Below, one piece after another: positions 6,828 through 15,461 of a stretch of DNA of 63,499 nt (position 1 is the stretch's first letter; the number at the start of each line of letters is the position of its first letter). The DNA is from FEN-680 sp036845225. GTDB lineage: Bacteria; Actinomycetota; Geothermincolia; Fen-727; Anoxymicrobiaceae. The stretch covers positions 1-63,499 of the forward strand of contig DAIUEJ010000011.1 in the NCBI GenBank assembly GCA_036845225.1. Direction: 5' to 3'. The position numbers and the translations under genes were made by a program. Under the pieces are notes generated by a model. The model saw only the letters and a list, made by a program, of their open reading frames with translations, did not search any database and had not been told where the DNA came from.

Positions 6828-8951
6828 CTAGATGATCTGGTCCGGCGACCGGTCATCCAGGCCGGGGATCTGGGGCAGGCTGCCGTTCGGCATGAACTGT
6901 TTGAGCATGTCCTGCAGGGTGTTCATGTCGATGTCGCCCGGCAGGTTCTTCAACAGGTCGTTCACGAGGTCCATCCCGGGAATGGACGCGGCGATGTCCT
7001 CGTCACCGTGCCTCTCGTTTATCCAGCGCTGGTTGAGCACAGCCACCGCGCCGGGATCGCTGCTGTTGTTCTCGAAGGAAGCGATGAGGTCCGCCGGCGT
7101 CGCGTTCCTGAAGGCGTAGGCCTGATAGTAGGACTGCAGGCTTTTGGTGAACGGCGCCTCTCCCATGGACTTCTCGAGCGCCTCGAAGAACAGCGCGCCC
7201 TTTGAATAGACGATGGCAGTGTACTGGGTCTGGTTGGAGAACGCGGTCACGGGCGAGTCGACGGCCATGTCGCCTCCGCCGCCCATCAACTTCGCCGCGC
7301 CGTACGGCATCTTGATCTGCATGTCGAGCTGCTGGCTCGCCGCGTCGGCGCCGTGCTGCCACTTGAAATACATTACCGAGCAGTAATTGGTGAGAGACTC
7401 ATCCTGCCACGGATGGCCGATGGAATCGCTTCCGACGACCAGGCCCCACCACTGGTGGCAGACCTCGTGCGCGACCGCAAACTCCAGAGTATCCCCGAGC
7501 AACCCGCCCAGGTTCCCGGCGGACTTCAGCAGTTCGTTGAGCTGGCTGTCCGCGCTGTTGGTGGTCAGGCCGGCCGAGCCATAGAGCAACTCGGCCATCT
7601 GGATCTGGCCAGAGAACTCCATCCCGCCCGCGCCGCCGGCCAGCGGCGCCTCGCACAGGTTTAGCTTCCTGTAAGGGTACGGGCCGAAGTTGGCGTTGTA
7701 AGCCTTCAGCGCGTCGCGCGCGTAGCCGAGCACTTTCCCGCCGGCGTCGGCGGCGTCCTTGTGGTAGTAGGAGGAGACCAGGGTCTCGCCTTCGCGGGTG
7801 GTGGCGACGCGGTAGTCGTTTGACACCTGCGCGGTGAAATCCCGGACCGGGCCGGCGCGGAAATCGAAAGACCTCCGGTCACCGGAGGCGCCCTCGCCCA
7901 CGGTCATGCCGGTCGCGACGACAGAGTATCCGGCAGGCACGTCGAGCGTCACGCTGTAGTAGCCGCAGTCGAAGTCCCCGACATCGCCGAATGCGGGGGC
8001 CTCTCGCTTTTCCCAGCCCTGCGCGCCACAGGTGGTGGCGATCGGCATCAGGTAGCCGAGGTCGTACGTGGTGCCGCTGCGCCCGAAGACCCCGTAGCCT
8101 GTGGAGGACTCCTGGCCGAGGAGTTGCTCCATGCTGCCGAGGCCGCTCTGCACCAACGGCACAAACTCCTTGAAGTCGAGCGAGACCATGGCGGCGTTGC
8201 CGGGGCCGAGCGGCGCGGGCAGGGTCACGGTCACGAGAGAGTGCGACAGGGTGGCGGTCGCCTGGTGGCCGTCGATCTGGGCGCCTGTCACGGATGCGTC
8301 CAGGCCGTCCCCCTTGACCACGTCGCTGTTGGCATACAGGCGCAGCACGATCTCGCTCAGCGCGACTCCGGTGTTGTTGGTGTAGAGGAGGCGCTCTGTC
8401 CCGCTGACGCTGTTCGCAACGGTATCGAGCTTCGCGCTGACAGAGTAGATGGGCGCGTTCTTGTTCCGTCCGAGAGCCAGTGCCTTGCCGCGCTCGTTGA
8501 GGTACCCCTCGTCCTGAGCGACAGAGGCGCGCATCGCCGCCGCGGTGGCCGGCAACGGCACGGGGCGCTTGATCGACTTCAGCCAGGTGACGAGCCCGAA
8601 GGCCCCTCCGGCAACGAGGAGCAGTACCAGGCACGCCGCGATTACGCCCAACGCCCGCCTGCTGTTCTTCACGCGCTCGACGACCGGTTGCCGGGCGGGG
8701 CGCGGACGGCTGACCGGGGGGCGCGGCCTTGGCTGGTGGTAAGCGCCCTGGGACCCGTCGGGCAGCGTGACCGGCACCGGCCCCGCGGGCTGGACCGGTT
8801 GAGCGCCAGGCGCGGCGGCAATTGTTTGAGGCGGCTGGCTTCGGTCCTCGAACATCCAGCCGCAGGTCAGGCAGTACCGGGGGAACTGCCCCTGGTAGTC
8901 CCGCCCGCAGACGGGACACCTGGTGTTCCCTCTGAATGAACCATCGGTCAT
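6828..8951 (-). CDS. M1-family metallopeptidase with N-terminal zinc ribbon and membrane anchor
   Basis: 707 residues. Order: a zinc ribbon (CPVCGRDYQ...CLTCGW, about 12-32), a Pro/Gln-rich linker, one membrane segment (about 103-125), then a M1 peptidase domain. The peptidase hallmarks are GGMEFSG (exopeptidase GxMEN-like) near 440 and HEVCHQWWG...QDES near 495-520, giving the HExxH-18-E zinc site. The catalytic domain is probably outside the cytoplasm and the zinc ribbon inside, an uncommon combination. Probably an aminopeptidase-like protein for peptide turnover. Confidence 0.88.
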   Translation of the reverse strand: MTDGSFRGNTRCPVCGRDYQGQFPRYCLTCGWMFEDRSQPPQTIAAAPGAQPVQPAGPVPVTLPDGSQGAYHQPRPRPPVSRPRPARQPVVERVKNSRRALGVIAACLVLLLVAGGAFGLVTWLKSIKRPVPLPATAAAMRASVAQDEGYLNERGKALALGRNKNAPIYSVSAKLDTVANSVSGTERLLYTNNTGVALSEIVLRLYANSDVVKGDGLDASVTGAQIDGHQATATLSHSLVTVTLPAPLGPGNAAMVSLDFKEFVPLVQSGLGSMEQLLGQESSTGYGVFGRSGTTYDLGYLMPIATTCGAQGWEKREAPAFGDVGDFDCGYYSVTLDVPAGYSVVATGMTVGEGASGDRRSFDFRAGPVRDFTAQVSNDYRVATTREGETLVSSYYHKDAADAGGKVLGYARDALKAYNANFGPYPYRKLNLCEAPLAGGAGGMEFSGQIQMAELLYGSAGLTTNSADSQLNELLKSAGNLGGLLGDTLEFAVAHEVCHQWWGLVVGSDSIGHPWQDESLTNYCSVMYFKWQHGADAASQQLDMQIKMPYGAAKLMGGGGDMAVDSPVTAFSNQTQYTAIVYSKGALFFEALEKSMGEAPFTKSLQSYYQAYAFRNATPADLIASFENNSSDPGAVAVLNQRWINERHGDEDIAASIPGMDLVNDLLKNLPGDIDMNTLQDMLKQFMPNGSLPQIPGLDDRSPDQII

Positions 8952-9029
8952 CGAGCCGCTCGCTTTCCCGTCGCAAGTCTCCGGGCTGATATCATAGTAT
9001 TAGACGGTCGCTTGAAGGGAAAGTGATTC

Positions 9030-9425
9030 ATGGCGCTGCCCGAGTTCGCCCTGAGGCCCATCGGATTCGTCGAGAACGATTTTACCGAAGTGCAGCACGA
9101 CCCCGACATCTTCGCGGAGGCCGTGTCCAGAGTGCGTGTGTTGCCGGAGTTCGCCGCCGGCCTCTACCGGATAGAGAACTTCGAGCGCCTGTATATGATC
9201 TATGTGTTTGACAGGTCTCAAGGCTTCCAGCTGGTGCTGCATCCAAGGGGCGACGCGGCGCGGCCCGAGCGCGGCGTGTTCGCGACCCACTCGCCGAACA
9301 GGCCGAATGCCATAGGGCTCACGGTCGTCGAACTGCTGGGAGTCGAGGACGGCATCCTGACCGTCAAGGGGCTGGACGCCGTCGACGGCACGCCCGTTGT
9401 TGACATCAAGCCCTGCGACCGCTGA
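9030..9425 (+). CDS. trmO: TrmO/YaeB-like tRNA methyltransferase
   Basis: 131 residues, single domain. The family signature is clear: the N-terminal RPIGFVENDF, then RGVFATHSPNRPNAIGLTVVELL near 90-112. E. coli TrmO (formerly YaeB/TsaA) methylates N6-threonylcarbamoyl-adenosine at tRNA position 37 using S-adenosylmethionine. Many archaeal and anaerobe homologues are this short and some may have other roles. GGGAAAG precedes the ATG. The next gene starts 25 bases after the stop. Confidence 0.85.
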   Translation: MALPEFALRPIGFVENDFTEVQHDPDIFAEAVSRVRVLPEFAAGLYRIENFERLYMIYVFDRSQGFQLVLHPRGDAARPERGVFATHSPNRPNAIGLTVVELLGVEDGILTVKGLDAVDGTPVVDIKPCDR

Positions 9426-9450
9426 GCGCGTTCTCTCCGAAGGAGGAGAT

Positions 9451-10662
9451 ATGGACGACCGAACCCTCGACAAAGTCTTTCTCGGCGCGCTGGGGGCCTC
9501 ACTCGCCGTGGCCGGCACATACGTCTACAAGACCCCACTGCCCGGCCAGGACCAGGAGGTCACCGACGGCCTCACGGTCGAGAAGCACGAGTTCGTCACG
9601 CCCGACGGCGTCACCTTGAGGGCCAAGCGCTACGCGAACCCCGGCGGCACTCCCGTGGTGTTCTTCCATGGCTTCAACGGCAACGGCTTCGAGTTCGACC
9701 TCCCGCGCGAGGGATTCAACATGGCGGTGTACCTGGCGAGGCGCGGTTACGACGTGTGGATCCCGTCGTTCCGGGGCTGCGGCGTCGAGCCCTACTACTG
9801 CGACGCGGGCGACTGGAGCCACAGCATCGATACGCTTGCCATCCTCGACGCGCCGACTCTCATCGATGGCGTGACGAGCTTGACGGGCAGGAAGCCCTTC
9901 TGGATCGGGCACAGCATGGGCGGCATGGTGCTGTACATGTACCTGCAGGGAGTGAGGTTCGTCGGAGACCCGGCCGACTGCCACGTCGTCTCCGAGCCGG
10001 AGCTCGTGGAGCAACGCAACGCGAGCGTGCTGGGCGGCATCCCGATCGCTAGCCCGCCGGCGTTCTGGTGGCCCAGGCACCATCCGTTCCAGGTCGTGAC
10101 GGAATCGTCTATCGGGCGCGGCCTGCTCGGAGCGAGCATCCTTTTGAACCGCCTGCGCGCCCCGGTGGCGCCCCGCGTGCGCATAGGGAGCAACGCCAAG
10201 AACGCCGTGCTCAACCGGCCGCGGGGGATCAAGGCGCTTTCCCGCAGCCCCATCGGGATCATGCTCTACAACAGGCGCAACACAGACTCCGAGACTTCCA
10301 CCTCTCTCGTGAAGTGGGGGGCGGACGACGTCTCCGCGCACATGTACGTCCAGCTGGTGGACGGGATATGGAACATAAGCTTCAGGCAGTACTTCCCGTT
10401 CATCTTCCGCGAGGAGCCGTACGACTACACCCTCAACATGCCCCTCATCAAGGCGCCGATGCTCTTCATCACCGGGGACAAGGACTTCGCGAACTGGGTC
10501 GGCATCAGGCGTTACGGGTACGACCGCATCTCCAGCGGCGTGAAGAAGTTCGTGATGCTCCCGGGCTACGGGCACACCGACCTGGTGATGGGAAGGCGCG
10601 TCGGTGACGAGGTCTACCCGCTCATCGCGGAGTGGATGGAGGGCGTCGAAGCGGCGGGGTAG
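9451..10662 (+). CDS. Alpha/beta hydrolase (lipase-like)
   Basis: 403 residues from the ATG at 9451, chosen because AAGGAGGAG lies directly upstream; an earlier in-frame ATG at 9397 lies inside trmO. The fold is marked by FFHGFNGNG (oxyanion region), the nucleophile elbow GHSMGG near 155 and the late GYGHTDL His motif near 375, with ITGDKDF giving the acid. The N-terminus has a short hydrophobic stretch. Resembles the abhydrolase/lipase family that acts on lipids or esters. Substrate unknown. Confidence 0.85.
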   Translation: MDDRTLDKVFLGALGASLAVAGTYVYKTPLPGQDQEVTDGLTVEKHEFVTPDGVTLRAKRYANPGGTPVVFFHGFNGNGFEFDLPREGFNMAVYLARRGYDVWIPSFRGCGVEPYYCDAGDWSHSIDTLAILDAPTLIDGVTSLTGRKPFWIGHSMGGMVLYMYLQGVRFVGDPADCHVVSEPELVEQRNASVLGGIPIASPPAFWWPRHHPFQVVTESSIGRGLLGASILLNRLRAPVAPRVRIGSNAKNAVLNRPRGIKALSRSPIGIMLYNRRNTDSETSTSLVKWGADDVSAHMYVQLVDGIWNISFRQYFPFIFREEPYDYTLNMPLIKAPMLFITGDKDFANWVGIRRYGYDRISSGVKKFVMLPGYGHTDLVMGRRVGDEVYPLIAEWMEGVEAAG

Positions 10663-10673
10663 GCTTCAGGCCG

Positions 10674-12077
10674 TCACTGCTTCTCGACAAACTCGCGCGC
10701 GAGGCGCGCGGCCTTCTCTTTGTCGTCGGGAGCCAGCTCGCCATCGATGACCAGGTGCGTCAGGTACGCCATCACCGGCTTCAACCACGGCCCCGGCTTG
10801 CGGCCGAACATCTCGATGAGCTCGCGGCCGTCCAGCGGGGAGCGCGCCCGGGCGATCTCCTCGCGCTCGCCCATCTCCTCGATCCTGCGCTCGAGATCGT
10901 CGATCAGCTCCAGGAAGTGCGGGGCCGCCTGGAGGTTGCCCGCCTTGACGTCGGCGCGAGCCAGCTCGATGACGTCTTCCACCGACACCAGGACGTCTTC
11001 GTCCCGGCGGAGTGTGCAATCCCTGATCAACCTCCTGACCGCGGCGTCGCTCAGCGTGCTCTCGTAGTGGATCGGCCGCATGTGGCGGCGCACCATGAAA
11101 GACGTCTTCTGGATATCTTCGTTGCTGTAGCGGAGCTGGCGCATGGCTCGACGCGTCAGCTCGACGCCGACCCTGTCGTGTTCCGGGAACATGACCTTGG
11201 GCACGGTCATCTGCGAAGGCGGCTTGCCGACGTCGTGGAACAAAGCGGAGCGGCGGAGCAGGGGGTCGGGGCGCGTGTATGACATGGCCAGGAGAGTGTG
11301 GCCCAGCACGTCCGCGCGGTGGAAGGCCTCCGGCTGCTCGACGCCTTTCATCGCGGCGAGCTCCGGTGAGACGTACTCCATCAGGCCGGTGTCGACCAGA
11401 AGGCGCACTCCCGCCTCAGGGTTCGGCGAGACGATGATGGCCTCGAGCTCGTCGCGGCGCCTCTCCCACGAGATGCCCTCCAGCAGGTATGCCTGCTCAC
11501 CGAGGACGCCCTTGAGCTCGCCGTCGATCTCGAAGCCCAACTGGGCGGCGAAGCGCACGGCGCGCATCATCCGCAGGGGGTCCTCGGCCATGCGCGGAGC
11601 GGAGGGACCGGGCGTCCTGACCAGCGCGCGCCGGAGGTCGTCGGCGCCGCCGAACGGGTCGATGAGGCCCCCGCGGACAGGGGCGACCTGCACCGCCATC
11701 GCGTTGATGGTGAAGTCGCGTCGCGCGAGGTCCTCTTCGACGTCATCGATGTGGGCGACCTCCGGATGCCTTGAGCCGGGCTCGTACTGCTCGGTGCGGA
11801 AGGTCGTGATCTCCAGGTCGTAGTCGCCGGACACCAGGCCCACGGTGCCGAATCGCTCGCCCACCGTGTAGATAGAGCCGAGCCCCTCCAGGGCTTCTTT
11901 GGTACTGTCGGGTGGAAGGTCGGTCGCGAGGTCGACGTCCTTGCAGTCCGTACCGAGGAGGCGGTCGCGCACCCAGCCCCCTACGATGAAGAGCTGCCCG
12001 CCCGCCGCGGCGACGCGCTCGGCGGCAGCGGCGACCTGCCCGGGTATCTCGATAGATTCAAAGGGTCCTTGTGCCAT
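10674..12077 (-). CDS. cca: CCA-adding/poly(A) polymerase family nucleotidyltransferase with HD domain
   Basis: 467 residues. Head domain: FIVGGWVRDRLLGTD then KDVDLATDL near 30-50, the class II nucleotidyltransferase GG...DxD signature. RRDFTINAMA near 125 and the RMMRAVRFAAQLGF neck follow. The C-terminal half carries an HD hydrolase-type motif (LFHDVGKP near 280). Expected role is to add or repair the tRNA 3' CCA end. The gene converges with the alpha/beta hydrolase gene with 11 bases between stops. Confidence 0.9.
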   Translation of the reverse strand: MAQGPFESIEIPGQVAAAAERVAAAGGQLFIVGGWVRDRLLGTDCKDVDLATDLPPDSTKEALEGLGSIYTVGERFGTVGLVSGDYDLEITTFRTEQYEPGSRHPEVAHIDDVEEDLARRDFTINAMAVQVAPVRGGLIDPFGGADDLRRALVRTPGPSAPRMAEDPLRMMRAVRFAAQLGFEIDGELKGVLGEQAYLLEGISWERRRDELEAIIVSPNPEAGVRLLVDTGLMEYVSPELAAMKGVEQPEAFHRADVLGHTLLAMSYTRPDPLLRRSALFHDVGKPPSQMTVPKVMFPEHDRVGVELTRRAMRQLRYSNEDIQKTSFMVRRHMRPIHYESTLSDAAVRRLIRDCTLRRDEDVLVSVEDVIELARADVKAGNLQAAPHFLELIDDLERRIEEMGEREEIARARSPLDGRELIEMFGRKPGPWLKPVMAYLTHLVIDGELAPDDKEKAARLAREFVEKQ

Positions 12078-12110
12078 GAGTGAATGATACAGAGTGGCGT
12101 AGTCCGCAGT

Positions 12111-14690
12111 CTATCTCTCGAACTGGTAGCGGTCGATGATGTCGTTCTGGATGGACCGCCCCAGGTCGGTGAAGTAAGCGCTGTAGCCCGCGACTTTCAC
12201 TACCAGGCCCCGGTAGGCTTCGGGGTCGTTCTGCGCCGCGAGCAGGGTCTCGTCGGAGATCACGTTCGGCTGAACGTGCATGCCGCCGAGCTCGAAGTAG
12301 GTCTCGAGCAGCGACGCCATCTTGTCCAGCCCCTCGTCGGTCTCGATGTAGGACGGGTGAAGCTTGACGTTCAGCGAGACGCCACCGCTCAACCGGCCGT
12401 GGTCGATGGCCGCCACCGACTTCATGAACGCGGTCAGGCCGTTGCCCTCCCCGATGCGGTTCGACGGGGATATGCCGTTCGAGATCGGCTCGCCGCGGCG
12501 CCTGCCGTCCGGGGTGGCCATGATGTAGAAACCGTCGATGACGTGGTTCCCGTAGGAGTACATCCCGGTGCGGTACGCCCCACCGCGCACGTTGGTGTGG
12601 CTCTCGGCGTACTCGGTGAACGTCGCCACCACCTCGCGGGCCATCGCGTCGGCCTCCTCGTCGTCCCTTCCGTACTTGGGCGCGAGGTTGACCAGCCGCT
12701 GCCTCAAGTCCTCCTGGCCCTTGAAGTTCGAGAGGCAGGCGTCCACCAGCTCGGAGAGGCTGACCTCGCGGCGCTCGTAGACGAACTCCCTCACAGCCAG
12801 GAGCGAATCGACGCACGTCGCGAGCCCGCGCCCGATGACCGACGTGAAGTCGTAGGTAGCGCCTCCCCGGGTCATGTCGGTCGCGCTCTCGATGCAGCCG
12901 TCCATCATGGCCGAGACGTACGGCGAGGGGAGGAACTCCATGTAAGCCTTGTCCTTACCCTCGACGGCGGTGACCAGGACCTCGATGTTGTGCCGCAGCT
13001 GGCGGTTGAAGGCTGCCATGAAATCATCGAAGGTCTCCAGTGAGTCGGCCTCACCGGTCCTGATGCTCTTCTTCTGGCCGAAGATGGGCACGGGAAGGCG
13101 TCCGTTCGACATGGTCATATAGAGGACCATCGGCAGCACGACCTCGTGGCCGCCCGGGCAGGGGAAGCAGTTCCCACCGGCGCTGGTCTCGATGCACCCG
13201 ACGATGTTGTAGTCGCGTGCGTCCTCGAGCTCGATGCCGTTGCGGACCAGCGCCGGGACAATCACCTCATCGTTGAAGAACGCGTGCCCGCTCGCGGTGC
13301 GGAACACCTCGACCCCCCGGCGGAGGTACTCCGGCGGGGCCCCCTTGTGCACGCGAAGCGAGAGCTGGTTTATGGCGCCGTGCATGCGCTCGTAGGCGTC
13401 GATCATCAGGAAGGACAGCTCGTTTGTCGCGTCGTTTCCCTCCGAGTCGGTGCCCCCGATGATGAGGCAGTGCTGGCTCACCCCGAGGGTGCCGTTTGCC
13501 TCAGCGCCGATCTCGGGCACGAGAGAGACGTTGGCGGTCAACTTGAGGTTGAGCTCCTCAAGGAGGTCGAGCGCGTCGGCGACCGTGAGGGTGCCCTCGT
13601 CCATGCCCTTGCGGAACAGCGGGTAGAGGTACTGGTCGGTCCTGCCGATGCCGAGCACGTCGTGCATGCCGTACTGTATCTCACCGATCACCAGCGCGAA
13701 CCAGACCGCCTGCACGCCCTCGCGGAAAGTGCGCGCGGGACGAGCGGGCGAGTGGGAGAGGTTGTCTGCGATCGCGGCCAGGCGCTCACGCTCCGCCGGG
13801 TCCTCGGCCTGGGCCGCCTCGCCGGCGGCGAGGTCTCTGAGCCTCTCGGCGTAAGTGCAGGCGGCCTCCATGCTTATTGCCACGGCCTCGAGGAACGCCT
13901 TCTTCCGCGCGTAATCGTCTTCGCTCTCGTCTAGCGCCTCGAGCTGCTGCTCCGCGCGCTCCTTGATGCCCAGGAAGCCTTCGGCGACCACCTTCTCGAC
14001 CGGCAGGTGCAGGTGGCCCTGGACGTCGTAGCAGTACACGCCCATGTTGGGGTTGTTCTTGGCGAGCTCGTCGCGGGTCTTCCAGGCGCTGAGCGCGCGA
14101 CCGGGGTGCTGCTTCTGCCCCTCTTTGATGCCCGCCATGATGCGCAGGTTGTCGCGCCCGGCGGACCGCGCGAACTTGAGCATGTTGGTGACCTGGCGCA
14201 GCGTTCGCAGCGGGTTGCCGCGCACCGGTTCTATGATGCCCGAGTCGAGCCAGTTGCGCGCCTTGCGGTCGCGGAGCGAGCGTCCTTCCCAGTAAGGAAG
14301 TATCTCGGTCAGGAACTCTTTGCGGTCCTCCGGCCTGATCTTGAACGGGTGGCCCTTCTCGCCCAGCACTTTCATCTCGAGCTGGAGCACCCTCATCGAG
14401 TCGCCCCGCTCGGGCGCGATGACGGGGGAGATGTAGGCGTCGGTCTTGTTGCCGACCATCCACTCGTCGGCGTAGATGTGCACGGGCTGGTTCTCGCAGG
14501 TGGCCTTGAGCGCGAGCGCGTTGCGCAGGGCGGGGTCCATCCCCTCTGTCTCTTTGTAGACACGGGTGAACTGCCTTGCCCGCTCGAGGCATACCTCGTA
14601 GGGGGCGCGGAGCAGCCTGTCCTTGAGCCGCTCGATCCTGGGGCTGTCGTTCTCGAGAAGTGCTGACGTGTCGAGCGCCTGTACCGCCAT
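12111..14690 (-). CDS. Glycyl radical enzyme, eliminase/dehydratase type
   Basis: 859 residues from the ATG at 14690, which has TTAGGAG 9 bases upstream (an in-frame ATG 75 bases further up has none). The active site reads VGCIET near 505: a single Cys followed two residues later by Glu. That is the C-x-E pattern of glycerol/propanediol dehydratase and choline lyase, unlike pyruvate formate-lyase with its adjacent cysteines. The C-terminal glycyl radical loop is VAGYSAYF near 835. Probably a radical C-O, C-N or C-S bond cleaving enzyme. No radical SAM activating enzyme is encoded in this window, and no microcompartment shell genes are present, so the substrate is open. Confidence 0.9.
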   Translation of the reverse strand: MAVQALDTSALLENDSPRIERLKDRLLRAPYEVCLERARQFTRVYKETEGMDPALRNALALKATCENQPVHIYADEWMVGNKTDAYISPVIAPERGDSMRVLQLEMKVLGEKGHPFKIRPEDRKEFLTEILPYWEGRSLRDRKARNWLDSGIIEPVRGNPLRTLRQVTNMLKFARSAGRDNLRIMAGIKEGQKQHPGRALSAWKTRDELAKNNPNMGVYCYDVQGHLHLPVEKVVAEGFLGIKERAEQQLEALDESEDDYARKKAFLEAVAISMEAACTYAERLRDLAAGEAAQAEDPAERERLAAIADNLSHSPARPARTFREGVQAVWFALVIGEIQYGMHDVLGIGRTDQYLYPLFRKGMDEGTLTVADALDLLEELNLKLTANVSLVPEIGAEANGTLGVSQHCLIIGGTDSEGNDATNELSFLMIDAYERMHGAINQLSLRVHKGAPPEYLRRGVEVFRTASGHAFFNDEVIVPALVRNGIELEDARDYNIVGCIETSAGGNCFPCPGGHEVVLPMVLYMTMSNGRLPVPIFGQKKSIRTGEADSLETFDDFMAAFNRQLRHNIEVLVTAVEGKDKAYMEFLPSPYVSAMMDGCIESATDMTRGGATYDFTSVIGRGLATCVDSLLAVREFVYERREVSLSELVDACLSNFKGQEDLRQRLVNLAPKYGRDDEEADAMAREVVATFTEYAESHTNVRGGAYRTGMYSYGNHVIDGFYIMATPDGRRRGEPISNGISPSNRIGEGNGLTAFMKSVAAIDHGRLSGGVSLNVKLHPSYIETDEGLDKMASLLETYFELGGMHVQPNVISDETLLAAQNDPEAYRGLVVKVAGYSAYFTDLGRSIQNDIIDRYQFER

Positions 14691-14789
14691 ATCGGATCTC
14701 CTAACCACACGAGGCCACATGGTAAGTATAATCCTGGCACCCGGCGCGCCCAAGGACATTGACATCGTGCAAGGCGAGCGCCCGGCCGC

Positions 14790-15440
14790 TCACTCGAAAG
14801 GCAGCACCCACACCTCGGTGGCGCTGGGAATCGAAGCGGCGGTCAGTGCGACCGGGCGCGCGCTGATCCGGCGCACGTTGCCCTTGAAGCGGCGGGTGAA
14901 CTCGTCGACAGGGTCGAGTGGGATGGCGCACGCCGGGGTCCCGTAATGCATCGGGAAAACGATGGCGGGCTCCATGTCGCGGATCAGGCGCACGGCCTGC
15001 TCGCCGTCGATGGTGAAGACGCCCCCCACGGGTATCATCGCCACGTCGAGCTTCAAGAGTTTCTTGAGGACTGCGGCGGGCGGCGTTTCCCCGAGGTCCC
15101 CGAAGTGCCCGAAGGTCAGGCCGCCCTGCTCCCAGGTGTAGATGATGTTGGGGCCTCTCTCGCTTCCCCCTTTCGCATCGTCGAAGGTGTCAAAGCCCTT
15201 GACCTTGAGGCCGCCCAGGTCGAAGGAGCCGCTCGCGGTGATGACCTTGGGATTGCCTGTGATGCCGGCGACGTGGGAGTGGTCGAAGTGCTGGTGGGTC
15301 ATGAGGATCACGTCGGCGGGGAAAGGGTCGTGAGAGTACCCGGTCTCGGGAGGCGTCGGGTCCAGGACGACGGTGAGCCCCGGGCTCGAGATCGAGAACA
15401 TCGCCTGCCCGTACCAGGTGACATCGAGCGTCTCTGCCAT
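14790..15440 (-). CDS. Metallo-beta-lactamase-fold hydrolase (UPF0173-like)
   Basis: 216 residues. The metal site is in MTHQHFDHSH near 47-56, with further His in FGHFGDLG and a C-terminal MHYGTP. The length and DTP/GH pattern match the UPF0173 group of small MBL-fold proteins. These are often annotated as metal-dependent hydrolases without known substrate. It precedes the glycyl radical enzyme on the same strand (about 100 bases apart), so the two could be cotranscribed. The ATG is preceded by GGAGGATC. Confidence 0.85.
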   Translation of the reverse strand: MAETLDVTWYGQAMFSISSPGLTVVLDPTPPETGYSHDPFPADVILMTHQHFDHSHVAGITGNPKVITASGSFDLGGLKVKGFDTFDDAKGGSERGPNIIYTWEQGGLTFGHFGDLGETPPAAVLKKLLKLDVAMIPVGGVFTIDGEQAVRLIRDMEPAIVFPMHYGTPACAIPLDPVDEFTRRFKGNVRRISARPVALTAASIPSATEVWVLPFE

Positions 15441-15461
15441 GTGTGATGATCCTCCTCCGTC

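Noticed and set aside
12111..14690. Pyruvate formate-lyase
   Set aside because: The active site has one Cys followed by x-Glu rather than the Cys-Cys pair.
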